From positions 868,001-932,000 of the forward strand of contig NZ_QAOF01000001.1 in NCBI RefSeq assembly GCF_003050745.1: a stretch of DNA of 64,000 nucleotides. The letters are read 5' to 3'. Shown piece by piece: positions 1 through 8,881 of the stretch. Under the pieces are notes generated by a model. That model saw nothing but the letters and a program-made list of their open reading frames with translations, ran no database searches and was not told the origin of the DNA. Each line of letters begins with the position of its first letter. Position 1 is the first letter of the stretch. The stretch is from Sphingomonas sp. PP-CE-3G-477. GTDB lineage: Bacteria > Pseudomonadota > Alphaproteobacteria > Sphingomonadales > Sphingomonadaceae. The position numbers and the translations under genes are program-made.

Positions 1-1
1 G

Positions 2-820
2 GCGTTCGCGATCGGCGACCGCCTCGGGCAAACACCGCGCATGGCGGTCCGCGTGAACCCAGATATCGAACTCCGCGGCTCGGGCATGCGGATGGGCGGT
101 CGCGCGTCGCCGTTCGGGGTCGATGCCGTGCGCGCCGCCGCGCTCGTGAAGGCGATCGTCGCAGCGGGCGCGGACTGGCGCGGGTTTCATATCTACGCCG
201 GCAGCCAGGCGCTCGATGCCGGTGCGATCGTCGAGACGCAGGTGGCGACGATCGCGCTCGCGGCGCGGTTGGCGGAGGAGGCGGGCGCTGCGCCGCCGCT
301 CGTCAACCTCGGCGGCGGCTTCGGCGTGCCGTATTTCGCCGGAGACGTGGCGCTCGACGTAGAGCGGGTCGGCGAGGCGCTGGCCGACGCGCTGGCATCG
401 CGTCCGGCAGTCCTTGGCGAAGCGCGATTCGCGATCGAACTCGGGCGCTGGCTCGTGGCGGAGGCGGGCGTGTACCTGACCCGCGTCGTCGACGTGAAGC
501 AGAGCCAAGGCGAGACCTTCGTCGTCGTCGATGGCGGGCTGAACCACCAGCTCGCCGCGAGCGGCAATTTCGGCACGGTCGTCCGTCGCAATTATCCGAT
601 CGCAGTCGCCGCACGGATGGGCCAGGCGCCGACCGAGACCGTATCCGTCGTCGGCCCGCTCTGCACGCCGCTGGACCGGCTTGGCGACAAGATCGCGCTC
701 CCGCCGGTGCAGGTCGGCGAGCTGATCGCGATCTTCATGGCCGGTGCATACGGGGCGAGCGCGAGCCCGAGTGCGTTTCTTGGGCATCCACCGGCGATCG
801 AGATCGTTACTGCTGGATAG
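2..820 (+). CDS. PLP-dependent decarboxylase, XrtA-associated (5' end cut by window)
   Basis: The reading frame is open from base 2, so the N-terminus lies outside the window. The visible part starts inside the alpha/beta barrel of a fold-type III PLP enzyme (ornithine/diaminopimelate decarboxylase-like). Visible features are the AVRVNP strand, the FHIYAGSQ segment, the NLGGGFGVPY glycine motif, the ELGRW phosphate-binding region, VGPLCTPLDRLG with the Cys-Asp pair typical of this family near the active site, and GAYGAS near the end. Decarboxylases of this type are regular members of exosortase A exopolysaccharide loci, and the next gene is the export lipoprotein of such a locus. The substrate is not known from sequence. 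A normal family member is about 400 residues, so roughly a third is missing. Confidence 0.85.
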   Translation, partial: AFAIGDRLGQTPRMAVRVNPDIELRGSGMRMGGRASPFGVDAVRAAALVKAIVAAGADWRGFHIYAGSQALDAGAIVETQVATIALAARLAEEAGAAPPLVNLGGGFGVPYFAGDVALDVERVGEALADALASRPAVLGEARFAIELGRWLVAEAGVYLTRVVDVKQSQGETFVVVDGGLNHQLAASGNFGTVVRRNYPIAVAARMGQAPTETVSVVGPLCTPLDRLGDKIALPPVQVGELIAIFMAGAYGASASPSAFLGHPPAIEIVTAG

Positions 821-1004
821 CCCGTCGGCGCCGTCTCGAATTGGGGTGTCCCAATCTGGGGCCATTGCCCGCCTGGAGCATGGTTACGGGGCGCTCCTAA
901 CGCTATCTTCACCTGTTCCTTGCATAGCCGAGGCTGAGTTTAGCCGACCGCCGGGCAACCGTCGGTTAGCGTCCCGCCAATGTGGCGCCAGGAGAGAAGT
1001 GCCC

Positions 1005-1649
1005 ATGCGTTCCGGACCCGTATCGAAATCCCTGCTGACCTTGGGCCTCGTCGGAACGGCGTTGTCCGCCTGTTCGACCACCGGTGGTCGTCCCGAACTA
1101 CCGCCTGCGTCGTATGTCGCGAACAAGGAGCTGCCGGGCGAGGAATACGTCATTGGCCCGCTCGATCAGCTCAACATCTTCGTCTGGCGCAATCCGGAAT
1201 TGTCGTCGAAGGTCCAGGTGCGTCCCGACGGCCGGATCACCACGCCGCTGATCAACGACATGCCCGCGGTCGGCAAGACGCCGGCGATCCTGGCGGACGA
1301 CATGAAGAAGGCGCTGGGGGCCTATATCAAGGACCCGATCGTCTCGGTGATCGTCGAGAATTTCAGCGGCACGTACAGCCAGCAGGTCCGCATCGTCGGC
1401 GCGACCGAGAAGCCGGCCTCGATCCCGTACCGTGCCAACATGACCTTGCTGGATGCGATGATCGCGGTCGGTGGGCTCAGCCAATATGCCGCGGGCAACA
1501 AGGCGCGGTTGGTGCGCTATGATCGCGAGACCGGCAAGCAGACCGAGTTCGCGTTGCAGATCGGCAATCTGCTCAAGAAGGGCGATTCGTCGGCCAACGT
1601 CCGGCTCGAACCCGGCGACGTCATCATCATCCCTGAATCGATGTTCTGA
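1005..1649 (+). CDS. XrtA-type polysaccharide export lipoprotein (Wza-like)
   Basis: The product has 214 residues. The start at 1005 is chosen because AGGAGAG at about 990-996 sits at the right distance and because it opens a lipoprotein signal with a lipobox ending in Cys23 (TALSAC). An upstream start in the same frame would bury the signal. After the signal come a Poly_export domain (from EEYVIGPLDQL to about residue 125) and an SLBB-like segment (VRIVGATEKPASIPYRANMT). The protein should form or gate the outer-membrane export channel for the exopolysaccharide. The chain-length determinant gene begins 2 nt after its stop, so the two are translated together. A 184-nt gap (821-1004) separates it from the decarboxylase and probably carries the operon promoter. 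Confidence 0.9.
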   Translation: MRSGPVSKSLLTLGLVGTALSACSTTGGRPELPPASYVANKELPGEEYVIGPLDQLNIFVWRNPELSSKVQVRPDGRITTPLINDMPAVGKTPAILADDMKKALGAYIKDPIVSVIVENFSGTYSQQVRIVGATEKPASIPYRANMTLLDAMIAVGGLSQYAAGNKARLVRYDRETGKQTEFALQIGNLLKKGDSSANVRLEPGDVIIIPESMF

Positions 1650-1651
1650 CG

Positions 1652-3175
1652 ATGAACGGGATCTACGACGAAGTGCGCATCGCGCTGCATGCGATCTGGA
1701 CGCGGCGATGGCTGGCGTTGGGCGTGGCGTGGGGCGTGTGCGTGCTCGGCTGGCTGGTCGTGTCGCAGATCCCGAGCCGATATGATTCGACCGCGCGTAT
1801 CTTCGTCCAGATGCAGACGATCCTGCCGGCGGGAATGGACGGCGTGCCGCAGAGCGTGCCGATGTCCGTCGATACGATCCGGACGACGTTGATCTCCGCG
1901 ACGAACCTCGAAAAGGTCGTGCGCGGGACCGATCTGGCCAACACCGTGGCGAGCGACAGCGACGTCGCCGATCGCGTTGCGACGCTGGCCCCCAACATCA
2001 AGATCGCGTCGCAGCAGGACAATCTGTTCCAGATCACGACGAGCGCCGCGAGCCCGAAGATCGCGCGACAGGTGACGCAGAAGCTGATCGACCTGTTCGT
2101 CGAGCAGAACCTTGCGGGGGATCGTTCGAAGACGACGCAGAGCCTGACCTTCCTCGATCAGCAGCTGGCGGCGCGGCAGAAGCAGCTTGCCGATGCCGAG
2201 GCCAAGCGCGCCGATTTCCAGAACCGTTATCTTGGCGCTCTGCCCGGTACCGGGTCGGTCAGCGACCGGATCGGTGCGTCGCGGTCGCAGATGGCACAGG
2301 TCGACGGCGACCTTGCCGCTGCGCAGTCGAGCCTCGCCGCGGTGCAGGGCCAGATGGCGGGAACGCCGGCGACGGTGCCGGGCGCTGGTGGCGTCGCAGG
2401 CGCGGCTGGGCCGGCGCGGGCGCGGTTGCAGGCGATCCAGGGTCAACTCGCCGATGCGCGGGCGCGGGGCTATACCGAGAACCATCCCGACGTGATCGCG
2501 CTGAAGAGCCAGCTCGCGGCAGCGACCGCGGCGGCGCGCAGCGAGCCCCTGTCGGGCGGTGCGGCGGCCGGGAACGCGCAGAACCCGCTCTACGCATCGC
2601 TACAGTCGATGGTCGCGGATCGCCAGGCTACCGTCGCCTCGCTTCGCATGCGGAAGAGCCAGTTGCAGGGCGACCTAGATCTGCTCAATTCGAAGCTGTC
2701 GGGCGATCCCGAGGTTGCCGCCGAGCAAGGGGCGATCGATCGCGACTATCAGGTGCTCAAGGACCAGTATGACGCGTTGCTGCGACAGCGCGAGCAGACC
2801 GCGTTGGTCGGTCAGGCGCAGTCGCAGAACGATCATGTGAAGTTCAGCGTGATCGATCCGCCGACGATGCCGCGCACGCCCAGCGCACCCAACCGGATGC
2901 TGCTGCTGTCGGGCGTGCTGATCGCAGGGCTTGGCGCGGGGATCGGTGCGGCGTTCGCGATGGGCCAGTTGCGGACGACGTTCCCGACGACGTCGCGGCT
3001 CGAAAAGGCGGCGGGGATGCCGGTGATCGGCTCGATCGGCGAAGTCGTGACGCGCGTGCAATCGAGCCAGCGTCGCCGGAAACTGACGATGTTCCTGGGC
3101 GGTACCGCCGCGCTGGGCGCCGCCTATGTCCTGTTGCTGGGGGTAGAAATCCTTCAGCGCGGGCTGGCGGCATAA
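1652..3175 (+). CDS. XrtA-type polysaccharide chain-length determinant (Wzz-like)
   Basis: The 507-residue inner-membrane protein has an N-terminal transmembrane helix at about residues 15-36 (WLALGVAWGVCVLGWLVV) and a long periplasmic domain. The domain contains helical, probably coiled-coil segments rich in Gln and Ala between about 165 and 385. A second membrane helix lies near 413-435 (LLLSGVLIAGLGAGIG), preceded by the PPTMPRTPSAPNR proline motif typical of Wzz/GumC proteins. A third hydrophobic stretch lies at the C-terminus. It sets polymer length together with the tyrosine kinase encoded immediately downstream. The Gly/Ala/Pro-rich stretch around residues 232-255 looks like an internal linker. 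Confidence 0.9.
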   Translation: MNGIYDEVRIALHAIWTRRWLALGVAWGVCVLGWLVVSQIPSRYDSTARIFVQMQTILPAGMDGVPQSVPMSVDTIRTTLISATNLEKVVRGTDLANTVASDSDVADRVATLAPNIKIASQQDNLFQITTSAASPKIARQVTQKLIDLFVEQNLAGDRSKTTQSLTFLDQQLAARQKQLADAEAKRADFQNRYLGALPGTGSVSDRIGASRSQMAQVDGDLAAAQSSLAAVQGQMAGTPATVPGAGGVAGAAGPARARLQAIQGQLADARARGYTENHPDVIALKSQLAAATAAARSEPLSGGAAAGNAQNPLYASLQSMVADRQATVASLRMRKSQLQGDLDLLNSKLSGDPEVAAEQGAIDRDYQVLKDQYDALLRQREQTALVGQAQSQNDHVKFSVIDPPTMPRTPSAPNRMLLLSGVLIAGLGAGIGAAFAMGQLRTTFPTTSRLEKAAGMPVIGSIGEVVTRVQSSQRRRKLTMFLGGTAALGAAYVLLLGVEILQRGLAA

Positions 3176-3182
3176 AGGGGGC

Positions 3183-4235
3183 ATGACCGTGACCAAACCC
3201 GTCCGCGAACCCTCGCTGCTCGAACGTGCGGCCAAGGTGTATGATTTCGGCGCACATGCGCGCGCACGCGGTGTCGTGGTGCCGGAAGCGCCTGTGGTCG
3301 AGACGCCAGTGGTCGACACGACAATAGTCGAGACGCCCGTTGCTGCTCCTGCGGCGTCGCCGGTCGCTCCCGCCGCGCGCGAACCGATCTTTGCGCCGTC
3401 CCGCGAGTTCACCGATCCGACGTTCCTTGCTATCCCCGAGGAGCTGCGCGCGCCGATCGGCGACGAACTGCCGGACGAGTTCTACTTCCCCGAAGAGACG
3501 GGCGACACCGCGCGGATCGACCGCGGGATGCTCGCGGGCAACGGCATGATCGTGCCCGGTGCACCGGTAGGCCCGCTCGCCGAGGAGTTCCGGCTGATCA
3601 AGCGCCAGTTGCTGATCTCCAGCACGCGCATCGCCGAGAGCGACAGCCCAGACAAGGCGCGGATGATACTGGTGTGTTCGGCCCGGCCGGGCGACGGCAA
3701 GACGTTCTGCGCGGTCAACCTCGCGCTCTCCATTGCCGCCGAGCGCGATACCGAAGTGCTGCTGGTCGATGCCGACGTCGCCAAGCCCGATGTCGTCAAG
3801 CAGCTCGGGCTCGCCGATGGCCCCGGCCTGCTCGATGCGCTGAGCGACGTGCGCGTGGATGTCGAAGACTTCGTGATCCAGACCGACGTGCCGCATCTGT
3901 CGATCCTGCCCGCCGGGACCAAGACGACTATGGACACCGAACTGCTCGCCAGCGCGCGCACCAAGGCAGTGATCGCGCGGCTGCTCGAGGCGAACCCGCG
4001 CCGTGTCATCATCTTCGATTCGCCGCCCGCGCTCGCGGCATCGCCCGCCGCCGTGCTGGCGATGCGCGTCGGGCAGGTGATGCTCGTCGTCCGCGCCGAT
4101 CGCACGCCCGAAAACGAACTGCGCGCCGCGGTCAATCTTCTCGACGGGTGCGAGCATATCCAGCTCGTCCTCAACGCGGTATCCTTCGTCCAGGGCGGCG
4201 CGCGCTTCGGCAGCTATTACGGCCAGGAGGCCTGA
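3183..4235 (+). CDS. XrtA-associated tyrosine autokinase (CpsD/CapB-like)
   Basis: The 350-residue product is a cytoplasmic BY-kinase. The first 120 residues are a low-complexity linker rich in Pro, Val and Glu. The Walker A motif ARPGDGKT is at residues 167-174, a Walker A'-type segment (VLLVDADVAKPDV) follows, and a Walker B-type strand (RRVIIFDSPP) comes later. The C-terminus carries a short tyrosine pair (GSYYGQEA) that could be the autophosphorylation site. In these systems the kinase controls polymerisation by cycling phosphorylation with the chain-length determinant, encoded just upstream. Its stop codon overlaps the ATG of the next gene (TGATG), which indicates coupling. Confidence 0.9.
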   Translation: MTVTKPVREPSLLERAAKVYDFGAHARARGVVVPEAPVVETPVVDTTIVETPVAAPAASPVAPAAREPIFAPSREFTDPTFLAIPEELRAPIGDELPDEFYFPEETGDTARIDRGMLAGNGMIVPGAPVGPLAEEFRLIKRQLLISSTRIAESDSPDKARMILVCSARPGDGKTFCAVNLALSIAAERDTEVLLVDADVAKPDVVKQLGLADGPGLLDALSDVRVDVEDFVIQTDVPHLSILPAGTKTTMDTELLASARTKAVIARLLEANPRRVIIFDSPPALAASPAAVLAMRVGQVMLVVRADRTPENELRAAVNLLDGCEHIQLVLNAVSFVQGGARFGSYYGQEA

Positions 4236-5899
4236 TGATGACCCAGCCAACCAGGCTGACGACCCGCGCACTCGCGCTGGCAGGCGGCACCGCCGTGCTG
4301 GCAACGCTGCTCGCGGCGCCCGCTGCGGCGCAGGCCGCGCGTCGCGTCACCATCAACCCGTATATCGAGGCCAGCCAGACGCTGTATGCCGATCTGAACG
4401 GCGGCGACGTGCTGACCTACACCAGCCTTGCGGCGGGCGTGGATGCCGCGATCGAGACTCAGCGTGTTTCGGGACAGCTCAGCTATCGGTACGAGCGCCG
4501 CTTCGGCTGGGGCGACGACCTCGGCGACCAGGATATCCATTCGGGTCTCGCGCGCGTCGACGCCCGAGTCACGCGCAACCTGACGCTCGAAGCCGCCGGC
4601 ATCGCCACGCGCGCTCGCTCGGACATCCGTGGCGCAGCGCCTGGCTTGCTCGTCGGCAATGTGGACAATGTCAGCCAGCTCTATTCGGTCTTCGCCGGCC
4701 CGAGCTTCACCGACACCTTCGGCCCGGTCGTGTTCAACGCGAATTATCGCCTCGGCTATACCAAGGTCGAGACGCCGACCTTCGGCGATACCGCGGTGGG
4801 CGGACGGCGGCTCGATTACTACGACGATTCGATCGGCAACACCGCCACCGCCAGCGCCACCGTCGCGCCCGGCAGCATCGCGCCGTTCGGCATCACGCTC
4901 AGCGGCGCGTACGACCGCGAGACCGCGAGCCAACTGAAGCAGCGCTACGAAGGCTATTACGGCCGCGGCGACATACTCCAGCCGATATCGCCCTATGTCG
5001 CGCTGACCGCGGGCGTCGGCTACGAGACGATCGAGACGAGCCAGAAGGACGCGGTCGTCGATGCGACGGGAACGCCGGTGCTCGATCGCGACGGCCGGTT
5101 CATCACCAACGCAGCGTCGCCGCGGCGGATCGCCTACCGTACCGACGGAGTCTATTACGACGCGGGCGTGATCTGGCGGCCCAATCGCCGGACCTCGGTC
5201 GAGGCCCATGTCGGCAAGCGATATGGCTCGCTCAGCTATACCGGCACGGCGACGTATCAGGCGTCGCAGTCGGTTGGGCTCTCGGTCAACGTCTATGACG
5301 GCGTGCAGACCTTCGGACGCCAGCTCCGCACCGGCATCGGCAATCTGCCAACCAGCTTCCTGACCGGTCAGCAACAGGGCTTCGGCCAGCAGTTCAACGG
5401 ATGCGTGTTCGGTACCACAGGCGCGGCGCCGGGCGGCTGCCTCAACGACGTGTTCCAGTCGATCTCGACCGCCAGCTACCGTGCGCGCGGCGTCGACGGC
5501 GTGATCGTCGCGACCCGTGGCCGATCGACCTTCGGTGCCGGCCTCGGCTATTCCAATCGCAAGCTGTACGCACCCAATTTCGCGCCGGGCATCGTCGTCA
5601 CCGGCATCGAGGACCAGAGCTATTACGGGCAGCTGTTCTACCAGCGCTCGCTGACGCAGGCGTCTGGCGTCAACGCCGACCTGTTTGCCAATTATTATGA
5701 TCCCGGCGTGGCCAATATCGCCCCTGAAGACGTTTCTGGTGACGACGGCGTATGGTCGTACGGGGCGACGGGTACATACTACCACAATTTCGGGCGACTC
5801 GGCACAACCGCGTCGCTCGGACTTTACAGCTTCAAGGTCGGTGATTTCGACAGCGAATGGTCGGCGCAGGCGCTGATCGGCGCGCGGTACCAGTTCTGA
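4235..5899 (+). CDS. Outer-membrane beta-barrel protein of the XrtA exopolysaccharide locus
   Basis: The 554-residue product has an N-terminal signal peptide (ALALAGGTAVLATLLAAPAAAQA, cleaved near residue 34). The rest is made of alternating, Tyr/Gly-rich amphipathic strands (for example YRYERRFGWG, GYETIETSQ, YSNRKLYAPN) and ends in an aromatic residue (GARYQF), as expected of an outer-membrane barrel. Proteins of this kind sit between the tyrosine kinase and the ATPase in XrtA loci. They are usually left as uncharacterised outer-membrane proteins and are sometimes mislabelled as YajC. The start is one of two adjacent ATGs (4235 or 4238), preceded by CCAGGAGG. A role in exopolysaccharide passage or anchoring is an inference from position. 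Confidence 0.82.
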   Translation: MMTQPTRLTTRALALAGGTAVLATLLAAPAAAQAARRVTINPYIEASQTLYADLNGGDVLTYTSLAAGVDAAIETQRVSGQLSYRYERRFGWGDDLGDQDIHSGLARVDARVTRNLTLEAAGIATRARSDIRGAAPGLLVGNVDNVSQLYSVFAGPSFTDTFGPVVFNANYRLGYTKVETPTFGDTAVGGRRLDYYDDSIGNTATASATVAPGSIAPFGITLSGAYDRETASQLKQRYEGYYGRGDILQPISPYVALTAGVGYETIETSQKDAVVDATGTPVLDRDGRFITNAASPRRIAYRTDGVYYDAGVIWRPNRRTSVEAHVGKRYGSLSYTGTATYQASQSVGLSVNVYDGVQTFGRQLRTGIGNLPTSFLTGQQQGFGQQFNGCVFGTTGAAPGGCLNDVFQSISTASYRARGVDGVIVATRGRSTFGAGLGYSNRKLYAPNFAPGIVVTGIEDQSYYGQLFYQRSLTQASGVNADLFANYYDPGVANIAPEDVSGDDGVWSYGATGTYYHNFGRLGTTASLGLYSFKVGDFDSEWSAQALIGARYQF

Positions 5900-5912
5900 A
5901 GGCGAGCAGCAG

Positions 5913-7001
5913 ATGTACGACGAACATTATGGACTGACGGGTCGGCCGTTCCAGCTGACCCCCGATCCCAAATTCTGGTTCGAGACGGCCACGCACCGCA
6001 AGGCCATGGCGTATCTCGGCTATGGCCTGGCGCAGGGCGAGGGCTTCATCGTGATCACCGGCGATATCGGCGCGGGCAAGACGACGCTGGTCGGTCACCT
6101 GATGGACACGATCGATCACCAGCGGCTGAACGCGATCAAGCTGGTGTCGACCGCGATCGAGGCGGACGACCTGCTGCGGATCGTCGCGACCGAATTGCAG
6201 GTCGATCCCGCCGGGCTGACAAAGGCCGAACTGCTGACCGCGATCGAGCGCGGGCTTCACGCCGTGGCGCGGACCGGCAAGCGGACGCTGCTGATCGTCG
6301 ACGAAGCGCAGGCTCTGCCGGTATCGGCGCTCGAAGAATTGCGGATGCTGTCGAACTTTCAGGCTGGCGGCCATGCGCTGTTGCAGATCGTCCTGCTCGG
6401 CCAGCCCGAATTCCGCGATCGGCTGCACGGGTCTGAGCGGCTCGAACAGCTGCGCCAGCGCGTCATCGCGATCCACCACCTCGATCCGATGGAGGAGCAT
6501 GAGGTCTCCGAGTATCTTGCGCACCGGCTGTCGGTGGTAGGCTGGACGGGCAATCCCGACTTTGCCGACGATGCGTTTGCGGCGTTTTTCGCAGGGTCGG
6601 CGGGCGTTCCGCGGCGGCTGAACCTGCTCGCGGGCCGCGTCATGCTGTATGCGGCGATCGAGGATCTGACGGTCATCGATGCTGCGGTCGTACAGTCGGT
6701 ACAGCGTGACCTGGAAGGCGACCTGCCGATGCTGGCGACCGATACGGGGAAGGGGGCCGCTACGTTCGCGCCCGTCTCCGGTACCGCCGAGTCCATCGCA
6801 AAGCCGACGCCGGTGGCGGAGGCGGAGCGTACCGATCCCGCGATCGCGGACCGCATCGCTGCGCTCGAAGCACGTGTCGAGTTGCAGGACAAGGCGCTTC
6901 GTCGCGTGCTGACGCTGCTGGTCGACTGGATCGAGAGTGATGACGACAAGCCGGAATACGCACCGATCCGCGGTGTGACGGCCTGGCACGACGCAGCGTA
7001 A
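5913..7001 (+). CDS. XrtA-associated ATPase, ExeA-like AAA
   Basis: The 362-residue product starts with MYDEHYGLTGRPFQLTPDP, the signature opening of the ExeA/GspA-like ATPases that accompany exosortase loci. Walker A is GDIGAGKT at residues 50-57. Walker B is LLIVDEAQAL, with its Asp at about residue 130. An arginine-rich sensor region follows (GVPRRLNLL). The C-terminal 90 residues are a variable linker ending in a short coiled-coil-like helix (AALEARVELQDKALRRV). It probably couples ATP hydrolysis to assembly or export of the polymer. The stop abuts the ATG of the deacetylase gene with no gap. Confidence 0.88.
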   Translation: MYDEHYGLTGRPFQLTPDPKFWFETATHRKAMAYLGYGLAQGEGFIVITGDIGAGKTTLVGHLMDTIDHQRLNAIKLVSTAIEADDLLRIVATELQVDPAGLTKAELLTAIERGLHAVARTGKRTLLIVDEAQALPVSALEELRMLSNFQAGGHALLQIVLLGQPEFRDRLHGSERLEQLRQRVIAIHHLDPMEEHEVSEYLAHRLSVVGWTGNPDFADDAFAAFFAGSAGVPRRLNLLAGRVMLYAAIEDLTVIDAAVVQSVQRDLEGDLPMLATDTGKGAATFAPVSGTAESIAKPTPVAEAERTDPAIADRIAALEARVELQDKALRRVLTLLVDWIESDDDKPEYAPIRGVTAWHDAA

Positions 7002-7847
7002 ATGACTGTTCTCAATGGCATGTCGGTCGACGTCGAGGACTGGTTTCAGGTCGGCGCGTTCGAGAAGGTCATCGACAAGGCGGACTGGGATTCGCTCCAG
7101 CCACGCGTCGAGGCGAACACCGATGCGGTCCTGGCGCTGTTCGCCGAACGAGAGACGAAGGCGACCTTCTTCACGCTGGGCTGGGTCGCGCACCGCTATC
7201 CGGCGCTGATCCGGCGGATCGTCGATGCGGGGCACGAGATCGCCAGCCATGGCTGGGACCACCAGCGCGTGTTCACGATGACGCCTGAGGTGTTTCGTGC
7301 CGACCTGGTGCGGGCAAGGACTGCGATCGAGGATGCGGCGGGGGCGAAGGTCACCGGCTATCGTGCGCCGAGTTTCTCGATCGACCAGCGGACGCCCTGG
7401 GCGCATGTCGAGCTGGCGGAGGCGGGCTATGCCTATTCCTCCAGCGTCGCGCCGGTGAAGCACGATCATTACGGCTGGCTCGATGCGCCGCGCTACGGTT
7501 TCAGGCCGCTTGCGGACAGCGCGCTGATCGAGGTTCCGGTGACGGTCGCCAAGTTCGGTGAGCGCAAGCTTGCCACCGGGGGCGGGTTCTTTCGGCTGCT
7601 GCCCGCTGCGATCACCGATTTCGCCGTGCGGCAGGTCAACCGCGAAGATCGGCCGGCGATGTTCTACTTCCACCCGTGGGAAATCGACCCGTCGCAGCCG
7701 CGCGTCGAGCAGGCACCGATGCGGTCCAAGATCCGCCATTATTCGCGGCTCGGCGCGATGGCGGGGAAGTTGCGCGGGTTGCTGGGTCGTCATCAATGGG
7801 GCCGCGTCGATGCGGTCGTCGCGCGCGAAGCGGCCCGGCTGGCGTGA
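7002..7847 (+). CDS. XrtA-associated polysaccharide deacetylase
   Basis: The 281-residue product is a carbohydrate esterase 4 (NodB) family protein. Motif 1 contains the catalytic and metal-binding Asp pair (SVDVEDWFQ). Motif 2 is ASHGWDH, with its two metal-binding His. Motif 3 is GYRAPSFSI. The C-terminal part carries FYFHPWEIDPSQPR, the conserved tail region of the exosortase-associated subgroup. No signal peptide is present, so the enzyme is likely cytoplasmic and acts on the lipid-linked repeat unit or on a precursor. Removing N-acetyl groups would give a cationic or further modifiable sugar. The following gene starts inside its stop codon. Confidence 0.9.
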   Translation: MTVLNGMSVDVEDWFQVGAFEKVIDKADWDSLQPRVEANTDAVLALFAERETKATFFTLGWVAHRYPALIRRIVDAGHEIASHGWDHQRVFTMTPEVFRADLVRARTAIEDAAGAKVTGYRAPSFSIDQRTPWAHVELAEAGYAYSSSVAPVKHDHYGWLDAPRYGFRPLADSALIEVPVTVAKFGERKLATGGGFFRLLPAAITDFAVRQVNREDRPAMFYFHPWEIDPSQPRVEQAPMRSKIRHYSRLGAMAGKLRGLLGRHQWGRVDAVVAREAARLA

Positions 7848-8881
7848 CCGCACCGATGCCCGTCGGCGTGCGCGAGGCGGACCTTCGCGATGCGGGCGAG
7901 TGCGCGCGGATCACGGCGTTCGTCGACGCGATGGAGGGCGCGACGCCGTTCCACCTGCCGGCGTGGAGCCGTGCGGTGCAGGACGGATGCGGCCAGCGCG
8001 CGCGGTATCTCGTGTCCGAGACCGATCGCGCGATCGTCGGCGTGCTGCCACTGACCGAGATGCGCTCGCCGTTGTTCGGGCGTGCGCTGGTGTCGACTGG
8101 GTTCGGCGTCGATGGTGGCGTGCTTGGGGGAGCGGTCGAACCGCTTGCCGCTGGCGCGTGGAACCTTGCGCTGCGCATCGGATGTCCGTCGGTCGAGCTG
8201 CGTGGCGGGGTTGCGCCGAACGGCTGGGATAGCGACGACGGCAGCTATCTCGGTTTCGCGCGCGATCTGGCGGCGGACGACGATGCCGAACTGCTCTCCA
8301 TCCCCCGGAAGCAGCGCGCCGAAGTCCGCCGTGCGCTCGGATTCGACCTGGAGATCGTTACTGGCAACGACCGGAAACTGCTCGCCGAGCATTACCGGGT
8401 CTATGCGGAATCGGTCCGCAATCTCGGTACGCCAGTATTTCCCGCAAAGCTCTTTCGTAGCGTTACCAGCGCGATGGATGCGGATATTCTCACCGTACGG
8501 CATGGGGGCAGGGCGGTCGCCAGCGTCCTGAGCCTGTATTTCAACGGCACGGTTTACCCCTATTGGGGCGGCGGGACCGAAGCGGCGCGGGGGCTTCGCG
8601 CCAATGACCGGATGTATTTCGCGCTGATGGCGCATGCACGGGCGCGCGGCTGCACGCGGTTCGACTTCGGGCGTTCGAAGACGGGGACGGGGGCGGCGGC
8701 GTTCAAGAAGAACTGGGGTTTCACGCCCGAGCCGCGGCTTTACGCCAAGCGCAGCAGCGGTCCCGCGCGCGAAGTGAACCCGCTCAATCCGAAATACGCG
8801 CTGATGGTGCGGACGTGGAAGAAGCTTCCTTTGTGGGCGGCGACCGCAGCAGGGCCGTGGATCTCCCGAGGGCTGGGGTGA
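7844..8881 (+). CDS. FemAB-like GNAT-fold protein, XrtA-associated
   Basis: The product has 345 residues from GTG 7844, which overlaps the previous stop as GTGA. An ATG at 7856 is the alternative start. The sequence belongs to the FemAB-type acyltransferase group with a duplicated GNAT fold. Diagnostic stretches are LSIPRKQRAEVRRAL, a basic region expected near the donor site, then VRNLGTPVFPAKLF, YPYWGGGTEAARGL and FDFGRSKTGTGAAAFKKNWGF near the C-terminus. Relatives in exosortase A loci are constant members of the cluster. They are thought to attach an amino-acid or acyl group to the sugar, but the actual donor is unknown. The next gene again begins within its stop codon (GTGA). Confidence 0.85.
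   Translation: MTAPMPVGVREADLRDAGECARITAFVDAMEGATPFHLPAWSRAVQDGCGQRARYLVSETDRAIVGVLPLTEMRSPLFGRALVSTGFGVDGGVLGGAVEPLAAGAWNLALRIGCPSVELRGGVAPNGWDSDDGSYLGFARDLAADDDAELLSIPRKQRAEVRRALGFDLEIVTGNDRKLLAEHYRVYAESVRNLGTPVFPAKLFRSVTSAMDADILTVRHGGRAVASVLSLYFNGTVYPYWGGGTEAARGLRANDRMYFALMAHARARGCTRFDFGRSKTGTGAAAFKKNWGFTPEPRLYAKRSSGPAREVNPLNPKYALMVRTWKKLPLWAATAAGPWISRGLG

Noticed and set aside
964..975. GGTTAGCGTCCC upstream of the export lipoprotein as another xyl-type operator
   Set aside because: It has one good half-site (GTTAGCG), but the right half does not fit the consensus, and the genes are unrelated to sugar use.
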